In this document: piece by piece, positions 26,381-35,951 of the stretch
Position numbering within the stretch: position 1 is the stretch's first letter
Layout: the number at the start of each line of letters is the position of its first letter
From: Chitinophagaceae bacterium
GTDB taxonomy: Bacteria; Bacteroidota; Bacteroidia; Chitinophagales; Chitinophagaceae
DNA length: 64,000 nucleotides
Assembly (NCBI GenBank): GCA_016719165.1
Contig: JADKAJ010000011.1
Span: 1 to 64,000, forward strand
Reading direction: 5' to 3'
The notes under the pieces: model-generated
Database searches by the model: none
What the model saw: the letters and a program-made list of their open reading frames with translations, nothing else
Told to the model about the DNA's origin: nothing
Translations under genes and position numbers: made by a program

Positions 26381-28144
26381 TTAAGTTCTTACAACTATAT
26401 TTTTTGACGTAACTATTTTCGCTGATGGTTTCGGAGTAGCTGGTTTTCCTGATGCCGGCCCTCCCTTAGATGGCGGATTAGCCGGTTTATTACCTGAAGC
26501 TTTTTCCAGAATACTTATATTTTGCTGGATAGCTGTATTTGCAGGATCTAAAGCCAGCATTTTACGGAGATACTCCAATGCTTTAATTTTATCCTTTGCA
26601 ATATTAGCATGGTATTGTGCCAGGTAACCAGCAACACCCATAATATAATTCTTATTTTTTGCTGTGTCTTTTTCCAGGATAGCAAGGTATTTTTCAGCCC
26701 ATGGAACTGCCGCTCCATTTTCCATAGTACTATCCATTGCCCTGTGTATGTTATATTCCATCATATACCCATACGTTTCATCTGGAAATTTTTCAACATA
26801 AACATCAAAAATGCTGTCAGCTTTCTCATAATTTTTTCCCTGGTAATAGGCAAAGCCTGCATCAAAATAATCCCGCTGCCCCGGATTTTCTTTCATTTTT
26901 AAAATAACCGTACGCAGATCTCCTTCCTTAATACGGCCAATACTGTCACCTCTTGCTTTAAACCTGTCAGCGCCCAGTTTCAAGAGGTCAATTTTCAGGG
27001 AAAGGGTAGTATCAATGCCAGCACCCTGCAAATAGGTATTATAGATTTCATCTACAGTCCCGCCTGTTTTATCCAGGATATCTGCCCGGAGCTGAAAATC
27101 ATAAAGAATAATATCATCCGGGTTCTTTTTGGCAAAAAAATCATCACTGTTCTTTTTGGCACCTGCAAAATCACCCTTTTGAAAATAGGCATCGGAAAGC
27201 AGTCTGTAAACCTTGGGTTTTGTCTTGCTGCCTAAAGAACTCACTACACTTTCGGCCCGGGTGGTTGCGCAAGTATAATCTTTTTGCGCCCAGCAAAGTT
27301 GTGCATAGAGGTACTCATCCTGAATATCTTTTTCAGGCAATTTGCTGTCAATATATTTTTGTAATTGTGTTTCAGCTGCAGCATAATCAAGGCGATAAAA
27401 ATAATAATAGAATAAATCATAGTAGGCTGCTGTATAATTAGCATCTTTTGTTATAGCCTCATTTAAATATTGCAATACCAGTTCCCAGTTTTTTTGAGAT
27501 TCGAATAATTTTGCCAATCGCAAACTTGCCAAAGGAAAATTAGAGTTGATCTCCAATGCCTTTTTATAACTCCTGAAAGCTTCCCCACCACCTTCTCCCG
27601 GTCTTGCTTTTCTGTAAGCATTACCTAACAGGACAAATGTTTCAGCATTTTTCTCTCCTTTATCAGCAGCAGCCGATAATTTTTCAATAGCATAATTAAA
27701 ATCACCGCCCTTGGCATCAGTATTAGCACGACCCACTGCATTCAATATCTCCTGGTTATCACCTTTCTTTGTTCTTGTCATGGTGAGAGCCGTCTCAAAC
27801 TTCTGACGGGCATCACTGCCTTTATTTTCCAGTAATTCAACATGACCAAGCCCCACCATAATAAGTGGCGCACTGTTAGTAGACTGCATTGCCTTTTCAT
27901 ATAACTGGCGGGTGCTGGCGATACGGGCTGCCATGATCTCCTCGGACTCTAGGTATGTCTGCCCCAGCCAGTAAATTGCTTCAATATTATTGGGATTTGC
28001 GGCCAGCAACTTTTCAAAGGTGGTAATAGCACTATTATATCGTTGGGCATAAAGGTGATTTTTCCCTTCCTGCACCGTTTGTGCTTTCAGTCCGCTTATT
28101 AATAATAAGGCGGGTACTAAAAATGTGATTGTGGCTTTCTTCAT
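26381..28144 (-). CDS. Exported tetratricopeptide-repeat protein
   Basis: A 587-residue protein with a signal peptide (ATITFLVPALLLISGLKAQ). Many TPR-type helical repeats fill the chain, such as NNIEAIYWLGQTYLESEE, ETFVLLGNAYRKARPGEGGG and YTAAYYDLFYYYFYRLDYAA. The C-terminus is Pro/Gly/Lys-rich (GNKPANPPSKGGPASGKP). TPR proteins act as scaffolds; the partner is unknown. The start is ATG at 28144, four codons inside a GTG-initiated extension. It follows an orphan PstS-like gene and a TonB gene, suggesting an envelope role. Confidence 0.85.
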   Translation of the reverse strand: MKKATITFLVPALLLISGLKAQTVQEGKNHLYAQRYNSAITTFEKLLAANPNNIEAIYWLGQTYLESEEIMAARIASTRQLYEKAMQSTNSAPLIMVGLGHVELLENKGSDARQKFETALTMTRTKKGDNQEILNAVGRANTDAKGGDFNYAIEKLSAAADKGEKNAETFVLLGNAYRKARPGEGGGEAFRSYKKALEINSNFPLASLRLAKLFESQKNWELVLQYLNEAITKDANYTAAYYDLFYYYFYRLDYAAAETQLQKYIDSKLPEKDIQDEYLYAQLCWAQKDYTCATTRAESVVSSLGSKTKPKVYRLLSDAYFQKGDFAGAKKNSDDFFAKKNPDDIILYDFQLRADILDKTGGTVDEIYNTYLQGAGIDTTLSLKIDLLKLGADRFKARGDSIGRIKEGDLRTVILKMKENPGQRDYFDAGFAYYQGKNYEKADSIFDVYVEKFPDETYGYMMEYNIHRAMDSTMENGAAVPWAEKYLAILEKDTAKNKNYIMGVAGYLAQYHANIAKDKIKALEYLRKMLALDPANTAIQQNISILEKASGNKPANPPSKGGPASGKPATPKPSAKIVTSKNIVVRT

Positions 28145-28186
28145 TTTACTGTTCACTTTTAAAAGTTGTAAATATAACTTATTTGT

Positions 28187-29108
28187 CTACTCGTTCAGCT
28201 TCACCGGCCTGATGCTTAGCTTTTTTTGTGCTGGCGCCAGGTAAGCTCTTCTGAATATTATCTGTCCGATCTCTCCGCTCATAAAGTTTGCAAAACCTGT
28301 TCCCAGTCCTTTGTGTTTTTCTTTCAGTATATAAACCAAATCCCGTACCATAGGGTACCGTTTCAGGTAAATGTTTGCCTGGTAAGCCTTTACAAACGAA
28401 CCTTTAACATCCGTGCTTTCTAAATGAGCTACTCTTACTTTTTTCAAAAAACTCAGTTGCGAGGAATCTTCCGGGTTACCTATCCACCCCTACTCCTATA
28501 AAACCTATGACCCCTGGATTCTTTGCAACGTAATCAACAACCGCATCACTGGTCCTGGCTGCCATCGCATTGGGGGTAAGTGAATCCCCACGCAATACTG
28601 AATCGATGATAAAACGTACCGTACTGGTTGCTTTTACGCCGTCAAAAACCGGAATTAAATTTTTCTTAAATCTTCCGGTAAGGATATCTCTGATGTCCTT
28701 CATTGTAAAAATGGTATCCGGAGAGTCTGGATGAACAATTACCGAAATTCCATCTCTTGCAATGATCATGCTTTTAGCATCCACCCTTAACGAATCCGAT
28801 AAAAAATTTTTTTCTTCCTCTGAGGCTCTGCGGGTAATGATCAACATACGTACACTATCGACAAATAAATCTTTCAAACATTCCGCTTCGGGTTTATAAT
28901 CTACCAAAATACTGGTACCGGGATGATTAGACTCATAAACCTGCACCTGTTCATCGATTACCGGTTTAAAAGTTTCATCAGCACTTACCCTTATAGTTCC
29001 CCGGTTACGGCTGTCCGGTAATTCATTTTCCTGTTCTTCATATGATTTACATGCTGTTAATAATAACAATAACATGAAAACCGGAAAAAGCCTTTTCTTC
29101 AATTTCAT
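28187..29108 (-). pseudogene. PstS-like substrate-binding lipoprotein, frameshifted
   Basis: ATG at 29108 begins a lipoprotein signal (LFPVFMLLLLLTACKS, lipobox LTAC). The body matches the PstS-like phosphate-binding family: IRVSADETFKPVIDEQV near the N-terminus, PGVIGFIGVGWIGNP in the restored frame, and FANFMSGEIGQIIFRRAYLAP at the end. One extra base in a C4 run at 28487-28490 (G4 on the coding strand) breaks it after about 210 residues; removing it restores a protein of about 306 residues. No PstA, PstB or PstC gene lies nearby. The TonB-linked neighbourhood suggests a sensing or envelope role. Confidence 0.78.
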
Positions 29109-29122
29109 AGTACGGCGAAAAA

Positions 29123-29371
29123 TCATCGGAAATATTTTTTCTGATACCCTCTGTAAATACGCCAGGCACCATAAATGAGGCAAAAAACACCAAATACCTT
29201 TTCTATAGAATCTGGCTGACCCAATCTGTCGTTGATAGGTATATTACCCAATTTCATTCTGAATAAAAAAAATAGCCCCAAAAGTAAAATAAGCAGACCC
29301 ATTCCATAGTCCATGATCGACTTCATTCCTGAAATCTGCTTCCGCTTATTCTTTTCATATTCTTCTAACAT
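29123..29371 (-). CDS. Small two-helix membrane protein
   Basis: An 82-residue protein with a charged N-terminus (MLEEYEKNKRKQ), two membrane helices (YGMGLLILLLGLFFLFRM and EKVFGVFCLIYGAWRIY) and a basic end (RGYQKKYFR). Function is not recognised. It lies between tonB and the PstS-like gene on the same strand, in a likely operon. The ATG at 29371 is preferred over an upstream TTG. Confidence 0.7.
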   Translation of the reverse strand: MLEEYEKNKRKQISGMKSIMDYGMGLLILLLGLFFLFRMKLGNIPINDRLGQPDSIEKVFGVFCLIYGAWRIYRGYQKKYFR

Positions 29372-29477
29372 TGTCAACTAATTTGTCATTAAAATCCAAA
29401 TTCTTTTGCCGAAAAATCGTCCCCGGCAGAAAAACTTACCAGGGACAATTGATACCTAGCAAATTATAGAAATTTTA

Positions 29478-30296
29478 TTATTCTGAACCCACAAATATGA
29501 CAGGCAGTACATAGTTTACCGGAACATTTACCCCGTTCTGTATTGCAGGTACCCATTTTGGCATCTTCTTACATACCCTAACTACTTCATGGTCAAAATC
29601 ATTACCAGCACTCGTCACTATTTCAAAGGTATTAACAGAACCATCTTTATCCACTTTAAACCTGATTTTAACGGTCTTCATTTCTCCCGCTTCCAGTTCA
29701 CCGGGTGTATCCAGGTTTTTCGACAGAAATCTCTTCAATGCTTCAGCCCCCCCGGGAAACTCAGGGTTCCTTTCCTGGATCACAAAATCTGGCTGTTTGG
29801 GTTCAGCAGGTATGGCTCCGTTTCCAACCGGGGCAACAGGATCAACGTTTACAATTTCAGTACCATCATCTATTTTCCCATCACCCTCTTTACTGTCAAT
29901 TGCCTTGCCATCCAGATCGCCTATTGCCGTCATAGCGGATTTTACATCCTTTTCAATTTTTATATTACTGATATATTTTGCTGTAGCAATTTTCACCACT
30001 GGCTTTTGTTTTATTACCTCTTTTGGCTTCTCCGGCTCGGCGGGTTTATCTTTCGGCAATTCAATTTGCTTTATAACAATTCCTTCATTTTTATTACTGG
30101 TAATAAAGGAAGAATTTTTACTCCCCTGCATCCCATTAATGAAAATAAAGAGAAGAATAACTGACATACCTGCAGCTAGTGCAGTAAGTAGCCTGGCATT
30201 ATACCCTTTACGGAGTGCATATGCACCATATGCTTTGTTACGTTTGTCGAATACAATGTCGAGCAAACTGGCTTGAAGAATTTCTTTGTTTGTCAT
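29478..30296 (-). CDS. tonB: TonB energy transducer, second copy
   Basis: A 272-residue TonB-family protein. It has the N-terminal motif LDIVFDKRNKAYGAYALR, one membrane helix (LAAGMSVILLFIFINGM), a Pro/Glu/Lys linker shorter than in the first TonB, and a C-terminal TonB domain from FPGGAEALKRFLSKNL to VPAIQNGVNVPVNYVLPV. The start is ATG at 30296. No exbB or exbD is adjacent, so it may share the motor encoded at 8088-10319. It heads a co-directional group with the small membrane protein, PstS-like and TPR genes. Confidence 0.92.
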   Translation of the reverse strand: MTNKEILQASLLDIVFDKRNKAYGAYALRKGYNARLLTALAAGMSVILLFIFINGMQGSKNSSFITSNKNEGIVIKQIELPKDKPAEPEKPKEVIKQKPVVKIATAKYISNIKIEKDVKSAMTAIGDLDGKAIDSKEGDGKIDDGTEIVNVDPVAPVGNGAIPAEPKQPDFVIQERNPEFPGGAEALKRFLSKNLDTPGELEAGEMKTVKIRFKVDKDGSVNTFEIVTSAGNDFDHEVVRVCKKMPKWVPAIQNGVNVPVNYVLPVIFVGSE

Positions 30297-30405
30297 GGCT
30301 GTGTGTTTGATTATTAGATGCCAGCACACTAATAATCCATAACCTTATTGTTCATAGTTCAAAAAGTGACATTCCCATGATCAATGAACCATGCACCAGC
30401 ATTCC

Positions 30406-30413
30406 TATCTTTG
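30406..30413 (+). promoter_or_regulatory. Promoter -7 box of the phosphatase gene
   Basis: TATCTTTG, a match to TAnnTTTG, ends 5 nt before the ATG at 30419. This leaves room for no or almost no leader. Confidence 0.5.
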
Positions 30414-30418
30414 CCTGT

Positions 30419-30910
30419 ATGAAAATTTTAATGGTCTGTTTGGGGAATATCTGCCGCAGCCCGATAGCCGAAGGTGTCCTGCAGGATAAGGCTTTTAAGG
30501 CAGGACTAACCTGGTGTGTTGAAAGTGCCGGAACAAACAGTTATCATATTGGCGAAGCACCACATCCGCTTTCGCAAAAAGTGGCAAAACAGAATGGCAT
30601 TGATATAAGTTCCCAAAGGGCCAGGCGATTTAAGGCAGAAGATTTTGACCAGTATGATAAAATCTATGCACTGGCAGAAGATGTAATGGATGAAATAAAG
30701 AGAATAGCCCGCAATAAATTTGATGCAGCAAAAACTGACCTGCTGATGAATGAATTGTATCCTGAAAAAAATTTGGATATACCTGACCCTTACTACGGAC
30801 CGGAAAAAGGCTATCACGAAGTATATAAAATGATTGATGAAGTGTGCGATAATATCATTGAAAAATATGCCATAGTTAATCAGCAACCGGCAGATTTGAA
30901 TAACAAGTAA
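30419..30910 (+). CDS. Low-molecular-weight protein-tyrosine-phosphatase
   Basis: A 163-residue enzyme that removes phosphate from tyrosine residues. The phosphate loop VCLGNICRSPIAEGVL has the nucleophilic cysteine and arginine (C-x5-R-S), and DIPDPYYG supplies the general-acid aspartate. I set the start at MKILMVCLGN (30419), which matches the family and the promoter position. hisS follows after 9 bp. Targets are unknown; such enzymes often act on capsule-type tyrosine kinases. Confidence 0.93.
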   Translation: MKILMVCLGNICRSPIAEGVLQDKAFKAGLTWCVESAGTNSYHIGEAPHPLSQKVAKQNGIDISSQRARRFKAEDFDQYDKIYALAEDVMDEIKRIARNKFDAAKTDLLMNELYPEKNLDIPDPYYGPEKGYHEVYKMIDEVCDNIIEKYAIVNQQPADLNNK

Positions 30911-30919
30911 AACGTTATA

Positions 30920-32287
30920 ATGGCTAAACCATCATTACCTCAGGGAACAAGGGATTTTGGACCGGATGTTGTCCGGAAAAGGAGTTATATTTTAAACATC
31001 ATAAAATCTGTGTTTGAGTTGTATGGTTTTCAGCCGCTGGAAACTCCGGCAATGGAAAATATTGAAACATTAATGGGTAAATACGGAGAGGAAGGCGACA
31101 AACTGATTTTTAAGATCCTTAACAACGGACTTGATAACCCGGAAAAGGAAAAACAAATAAGAGAAGATTTTGAAAAGGTTTTACAGGGTAAGAATGTAAA
31201 AGGGATTACAGAAAGAGCATTAAAATATGACCTCACCATTCCCTTTGCCCGTTATGTGGCAATGAATCATAGCCATTTGACATTCCCCTTTAAACGCTAC
31301 CAGGTTCAGCCGGTTTGGAGAGCAGACAGACCCCAAAAAGGGAGGTACAGGGAGTTTTACCAATGTGATGCCGATGTGGTAGGGAGTAATGCTTTATTAA
31401 ATGAAGCAGAATTAGCTTCTATCTATCATGAAGTGTTCAGCAGATTAAAGCTGGATGGATATGAACTACGAATCAACCACCGCAAAATCTTAACAGCCCT
31501 TGCAAAAACCTGTGGCGGAATTGATAAGATGATGGATATTACAATCGCCATTGATAAACTTGATAAGATTGGTATTATCAAAGTAAAAGAAGAGCTAACA
31601 CAAAGAGGTTTGACTACTGAACAGGTAAACATTATTGAAAAATACCTGAACATCAACGGAACAAATGATGAAATACTTAATAGCCTGCTTGAGATAATTG
31701 GCAAAAGTGAAATCGGAAAAAAGGGTATAGAACAAGTAAGCTTCGTCCTTGCTAACCTGCAACCTCAACACTTAAACCTTAAACTCGATCCCACCCTTGC
31801 CAGGGGCCTTAATTATTATACAGGGATCATCTTCGAAGCAAAAGCCCCGGCTGAAGTTAAAATGGGAAGTATTGGCGGCGGCGGACGTTATGATGACCTG
31901 ACCGGTCTTTTCGGTGTGCCCAATATTCCCGGGGTTGGAATATCCTTTGGCGTGGACAGGATCTATGATGTTATGGAAGAACTAAACCTCTTTCCGCCAG
32001 ATGTACATATTGGAACACAGGTTTTATTTTTTAACCTGGGTGAGGCAGAAAGTACTGCTTCTTTTTTCCTGATGCAGCAATTAAGACAAAAAGGGGTCCG
32101 TTGTGAATTGTATCATGAATCAGCAAAATTTGACAAGCAGTTTAAATACGCAGAGAAGAAGAATATACCCTTTGTTATTATTCTGGGTGAGAAAGAGTTG
32201 AAAGAAAGTACCTGTAATATTAAAAACCTTACAACAGGTATGCAGCAAACTATACCAACAGCTGACTTACTTAAACACCAGTTCTGA
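30920..32287 (+). CDS. hisS: Histidine-tRNA ligase
   Basis: A 455-residue class II aminoacyl-tRNA synthetase. Motif 2 appears in VWRADRPQKGRYREFYQCD, the histidine-specific loop in LARGLNYYTGIIFE, GGGGRYDDL in the active site, and motif 3 in GVGISFGVDRIYDV. A C-terminal anticodon-binding domain follows (VLFFNLGEAE to the end). It lies 9 bp after the phosphatase gene in a likely two-gene operon. Confidence 0.97.
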   Translation: MAKPSLPQGTRDFGPDVVRKRSYILNIIKSVFELYGFQPLETPAMENIETLMGKYGEEGDKLIFKILNNGLDNPEKEKQIREDFEKVLQGKNVKGITERALKYDLTIPFARYVAMNHSHLTFPFKRYQVQPVWRADRPQKGRYREFYQCDADVVGSNALLNEAELASIYHEVFSRLKLDGYELRINHRKILTALAKTCGGIDKMMDITIAIDKLDKIGIIKVKEELTQRGLTTEQVNIIEKYLNINGTNDEILNSLLEIIGKSEIGKKGIEQVSFVLANLQPQHLNLKLDPTLARGLNYYTGIIFEAKAPAEVKMGSIGGGGRYDDLTGLFGVPNIPGVGISFGVDRIYDVMEELNLFPPDVHIGTQVLFFNLGEAESTASFFLMQQLRQKGVRCELYHESAKFDKQFKYAEKKNIPFVIILGEKELKESTCNIKNLTTGMQQTIPTADLLKHQF

Positions 32288-32296
32288 TAAAAAATG

Positions 32297-32322
32297 AAGG
32301 CTGTATCAAACAGTACAGCCTT
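32297..32322. terminator. Terminator between hisS and the DUF3471-like gene
   Basis: A perfect 9-bp stem AAGGCTGTA/TACAGCCTT with an 8-nt loop lies between two converging genes. The T tract is short, so it may serve both strands weakly. Confidence 0.6.
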
Positions 32323-32346
32323 TCAATTTCCATGCAGAAAATGATT

Positions 32347-32727
32347 TCAGTTTCTTAATCGTAATACAGGCAACATAACTTTTAATTCAGCATAAGCAAG
32401 CCCTTCTGTCTTTGTTCCCTCCATATTGACATCCTGTACCTGTATCTGTACACCATTCACCTTGCCCTCTGCACTTCTCTTGAAAGTAGCAATACCACCG
32501 TAAGCAACAACTTCAAACACATCTTTAGTATCAGTATTCTTTAGCTCGGAATTGCCCATAGCCGAAGTGGCAGTCAACAAACCATTTTCCAGCACTACAC
32601 CAATTTCTGTTACAGGACTACCTTCCGGAAAAATGTATTTACCGGTATACTGTTGTAAAGAATCAGTTTGTGCATTAACTGCCGAAAAAACAAGAAGCAC
32701 AAAAAAAGTAAGAAAATAGTGTTTCAT
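32347..32727 (-). CDS. Small secreted protein, DUF3471-like
   Basis: A 126-residue protein with a signal peptide (YFLTFFVLLVFSAVNAQ). The mature part resembles the DUF3471-type beta domain (LQQYTGKYIFPEGSPVTEI, then repeated strands to the end). Domains of this type are often attached to serine hydrolases, but here the domain stands alone. The role is unknown. It is a single gene. Confidence 0.7.
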   Translation of the reverse strand: MKHYFLTFFVLLVFSAVNAQTDSLQQYTGKYIFPEGSPVTEIGVVLENGLLTATSAMGNSELKNTDTKDVFEVVAYGGIATFKRSAEGKVNGVQIQVQDVNMEGTKTEGLAYAELKVMLPVLRLRN

Positions 32728-32791
32728 ATAAATTTAATTTTTGTAAATAGTAAAATGGAAGTTACAATAAAACACAACTACCCTGTTATTT

Positions 32792-33985
32792 TTATACATT
32801 CTGGTAAATAACAGCTGCACCCTGTCCTACTCCTATACACATGGTTGCTAATCCAAATTTAGCATTTCGTTTCCTCATCTCATGAACAAGGGTCGTTGAA
32901 ATTCTTACCCCACTGCATCCAAGCGGATGACCAATTGCTATTGCGCCGCCATTCACATTAACTTTTAAATTATCCAGCCCGAGGTCACGGATACAGGCAA
33001 TGGATTGAGAAGCAAATGCCTCATTCAGTTCTACCAGGTCAAGGTCTGCCATTGTCATTCCTGCCCTTTGCAATGCTTTTTGAGTTGCAGGCACCGGGCC
33101 AATACCCATAATAGCAGGATCAACCCCTGCCACTGCCATGGAAACAATTTTTGCCATCGGCTGAAGATTGTATTTTTTTACTGCTTCTTCGCTTGCCAGC
33201 AACATTGCAGCTGCACCATCATTAATTCCGGAAGAATTTCCAGCAGTAACCGTTCCGTCTTTTATAAAAGCTGGTTTCAATGCTGCCAGTTTATCTAATG
33301 AAGTTTCTCTAGGATGTTCATCATTCACCACCCAACTGATCAATCCTTTGTTATTCAACTCAACCGCTGCTATTTCATCAGCCCATTTATCTGCAGCTTT
33401 TGCTGCCGCATATTTTTGCTGTGATGCGAAAGCAAACTCATCTTGCTCCTGCCGGCTGATCTTCCATTGCTTCGCTATATTTTCAGCAGTTTCTCCCATG
33501 GTATACGGATGGTATAGTGCGGAAAGGTTTTTATTGATGAACCGCCAGCCCATAGTTGTATCAAATATTTCAGTTGTCCGGCTGTAAGCGTCACTGCTTT
33601 TGGGCATCACAAATGGGGCCCTTGTCATACTTTCGACTCCGCAGGCAATTATCAATTCTGCATCTCCGCACATGATCTGCCTGGAAGCATCCATGATCGC
33701 CTGTAAACCGGAAGCACATAATCGGTTAACAGTATTACCTCCCACAGATACAGGTAACCCGGCCAACAAGGCTGCCATTCTTGCCACATTACGATTGTCT
33801 TCACCCGCCTGGTTGGCATCACCGGCAATTACATCTTCAATAGCATTTAAGTCAATGCCCGATTTCCTTAGTAGCAACGCTTTTATCACATACGCCAATA
33901 AATCATCCGGGCGGATACTACTTAAAACCCCTCCATATTTACCAACAGGGGTTCTTACCGAGTCAATTACATACACTGATTTCAT
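32792..33985 (-). CDS. Acetyl-CoA C-acyltransferase (thiolase)
   Basis: A 397-residue thiolase of the degradative type: it cleaves 3-ketoacyl-CoA or acetoacetyl-CoA using coenzyme A. The nucleophilic cysteine is in VNRLCASGLQAI, the catalytic histidine in NGGAIAIGHPLGCSGVRI, and the second cysteine in ATMCIGVGQGAA. No other beta-oxidation gene is adjacent, so the exact substrate (fatty acid or aromatic pathway) is open. Confidence 0.93.
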   Translation of the reverse strand: MKSVYVIDSVRTPVGKYGGVLSSIRPDDLLAYVIKALLLRKSGIDLNAIEDVIAGDANQAGEDNRNVARMAALLAGLPVSVGGNTVNRLCASGLQAIMDASRQIMCGDAELIIACGVESMTRAPFVMPKSSDAYSRTTEIFDTTMGWRFINKNLSALYHPYTMGETAENIAKQWKISRQEQDEFAFASQQKYAAAKAADKWADEIAAVELNNKGLISWVVNDEHPRETSLDKLAALKPAFIKDGTVTAGNSSGINDGAAAMLLASEEAVKKYNLQPMAKIVSMAVAGVDPAIMGIGPVPATQKALQRAGMTMADLDLVELNEAFASQSIACIRDLGLDNLKVNVNGGAIAIGHPLGCSGVRISTTLVHEMRKRNAKFGLATMCIGVGQGAAVIYQNV

Positions 33986-34040
33986 CCCGTACTATTTGTA
34001 GCAAATATCTGTGAAATCATTTAATCCGTAAATCAGTGGT

Positions 34041-34048
34041 TATCTTTG
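34041..34048 (+). promoter_or_regulatory. rlmN promoter, -7 box
   Basis: TATCTTTG matches TAnnTTTG and ends 7 nt before the rlmN ATG at 34056. A leaderless transcript is likely. Confidence 0.5.
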
Positions 34049-34055
34049 CCCCCGG

Positions 34056-35105
34056 ATGAAAAAAGCACTAAAAAATATACGGCATCTTACCCTGGCGGAA
34101 CTGGAACAGTATTTTGAAGAAATGGGTGAGAAGAAATTCAGGGCTAAACAGGTCCATGAATGGCTGTGGCAAAAACAAGCCATGAGCTTTGCCGATATGA
34201 CCAACCTGAGCAAAGACCTGCGTCAAAAGCTGGGAGATACTTTTACTTTACCGGCCCTTACAATTGATGCGACCCAATATTCATCCGACGGAACCATTAA
34301 GTCCCGTTTTAAGACATGGGACGGTCACCTGGTAGAAGGTGTGCTGATTCCAACTAAATCGAGATTCACTGCATGTGTTTCTTCACAAATCGGATGTTCC
34401 CTCAGCTGTAAATTCTGCGCCACCGGTTATATTGACAGAAAAAGAAACCTCGATTTCGATGAGATATATGACCAGGTAGTACTGATTAATAAGCAATGTG
34501 AAACCACACATGGTAAAAAACTCAGCAATATTGTTTTTATGGGCATGGGTGAGCCCTTACTGAATTATAAGAATGTTTTACGGGCCATAGAGAGGATCAC
34601 TTCTCCATCGGGACTGGCAATGAGTCCAAAAAGGATCACCGTTTCCACTGCCGGTGTGGCTAAAGGAATCCGTCAGTTAGGTGATGATAAAGTTAAATTC
34701 AAGCTGGCGTTATCATTGCATGCCGCCACCGATGCCAAGCGGCATGAGATCATGCCAATTAATGATACCAATAATATCAAGACCCTCATAGATGCGCTGA
34801 ATTATTTCTATAAGCAAACCGGCAATGAGATCACTTTTGAATATATTCTTTTCAAAAATTTTAATGACTCCCTGCAGGATGCGGATGAGTTGATAAAAAT
34901 TTACCGGCAGGTTCCTGCTGACCTGATAAATATAATTGAATACAATCCGATAGAATTTGCCAGGTATGAAAAACCAGAAGAAGAAAAAGTGCAGGCTTTC
35001 ATGCAATACCTTGAAAAGCACAGAGTAAATGTGCGCCTGCGCCGCAGCCGTGGCAAAGATATTGATGCAGCTTGCGGCCAATTGGCCAATAAAGACAGCC
35101 ACTAA
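34056..35105 (+). CDS. rlmN: 23S rRNA (adenine-2503-C2)-methyltransferase RlmN
   Basis: A 349-residue radical SAM enzyme that methylates A2503 of 23S rRNA and A37 of some tRNAs. The cluster motif CSLSCKFCATGY (C-x3-C-x2-C) is present, followed by GMGEPLLNY and LSLHAATD. The C-terminal DAACGQL holds the cysteine that becomes methylated during the reaction. Length is typical. A single gene; a 146-bp gap follows without a gene. Confidence 0.96.
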   Translation: MKKALKNIRHLTLAELEQYFEEMGEKKFRAKQVHEWLWQKQAMSFADMTNLSKDLRQKLGDTFTLPALTIDATQYSSDGTIKSRFKTWDGHLVEGVLIPTKSRFTACVSSQIGCSLSCKFCATGYIDRKRNLDFDEIYDQVVLINKQCETTHGKKLSNIVFMGMGEPLLNYKNVLRAIERITSPSGLAMSPKRITVSTAGVAKGIRQLGDDKVKFKLALSLHAATDAKRHEIMPINDTNNIKTLIDALNYFYKQTGNEITFEYILFKNFNDSLQDADELIKIYRQVPADLINIIEYNPIEFARYEKPEEEKVQAFMQYLEKHRVNVRLRRSRGKDIDAACGQLANKDSH

Positions 35106-35251
35106 TAACCGGTTTTAACCGTTTACGAAGATTTTCCTATATCTCATTAAACTCCTGCCGGCCAGGCTGGTCTTTTACTCGTTCACATTAATTAACATAC
35201 CGTGGCGAAGGTTTAATACAGCTGCCCTCGTCTCAAAACAAAATTATAACC

Positions 35252-35926
35252 ATGAAAAAAATAATCTTCTCAGTCCTGGTAGCTTCAATAGCTTTTACAG
35301 TTAACGCCCAGGAAATTCCGGAAAGGAAAGGCGGCAGACCAATGATGCATGAAAGACAAAAAGGTCATCATGACCGTTCGATGGCCATGAAACAATTGAA
35401 CCTGTCAGAGGCTCAGAAAGAACAGTTTAAAGTACAAAAACAAAGCTTCCAAAAACAAATGGAAGAGCTGAAAAAGAATGACAACATCACCGTGAAAGAA
35501 TGGAAAAGCAAAATGGAGACACTCCGCAAAGACCATAAAGCTAAAATGGATGGCATCCTGACCAGTGATCAAAAAGCCCAATTGGAAAAAAAGAAAGCAG
35601 AAGGAAAAGCCAGGCAGGAAGAAATGATGAAGCAAAGAAGTGATAAAATGAAAACGCAACTTGGCTTAACTGACGAACAATCTGCAAAAATGGATAATAG
35701 CAGGAAAGAAATAGGCGCAAAGATGAAAGCCATCCGGGAAAATAAATCATTGTCTGAAGAAAAGAAAAGAGCAGAAATGAAAGAGCTGATGAAACAACAG
35801 CAAGAATCAATGAAATCAATCCTTACAGAAGAGCAGTTGAAAAAAATGAAAGAAGGAAAAAAACACAGACCCGGCCCGGGAATGCACCATAAAGGTCCTG
35901 CCACACAAGACAAAGAGACAATCTGA
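35252..35926 (+). CDS. Periplasmic Spy/CpxP-like LTxxQ protein
   Basis: A 224-residue, strongly charged, helical protein with a signal peptide (IIFSVLVASIAFTVNAQ). Four LTxxQ-like motifs are spaced along it: LNLSEAQKEQF, ILTSDQKAQL, LGLTDEQSAKM and ILTEEQLKKM. In Spy and CpxP such motifs mark a small periplasmic chaperone that senses or buffers misfolded proteins. Here there are two motif pairs, which suggests a duplicated unit. The C-terminus is His/Gly/Pro-rich (HRPGPGMHHKGP), possibly metal-binding. Confidence 0.75.
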   Translation: MKKIIFSVLVASIAFTVNAQEIPERKGGRPMMHERQKGHHDRSMAMKQLNLSEAQKEQFKVQKQSFQKQMEELKKNDNITVKEWKSKMETLRKDHKAKMDGILTSDQKAQLEKKKAEGKARQEEMMKQRSDKMKTQLGLTDEQSAKMDNSRKEIGAKMKAIRENKSLSEEKKRAEMKELMKQQQESMKSILTEEQLKKMKEGKKHRPGPGMHHKGPATQDKETI

Positions 35927-35951
35927 AAATATAAAGCGACTGTTTAAGTTA

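Noticed and set aside
28187..28447. A stand-alone 86-residue protein
   Set aside because: It continues the PstS-like protein after removal of one base in a C4 run, so it is the C-terminal end of that gene.
29395..29460. Possible terminator hairpin before the small membrane protein gene
   Set aside because: Only competing 5-bp stems form and no T-run follows on the coding strand.
35405..35913. Minus-strand Phe/Leu/Ser-rich frames opposite the Spy-like gene
   Set aside because: They arise from Lys/Glu/Met codons of the helical protein read on the opposite strand and only mimic membrane segments.
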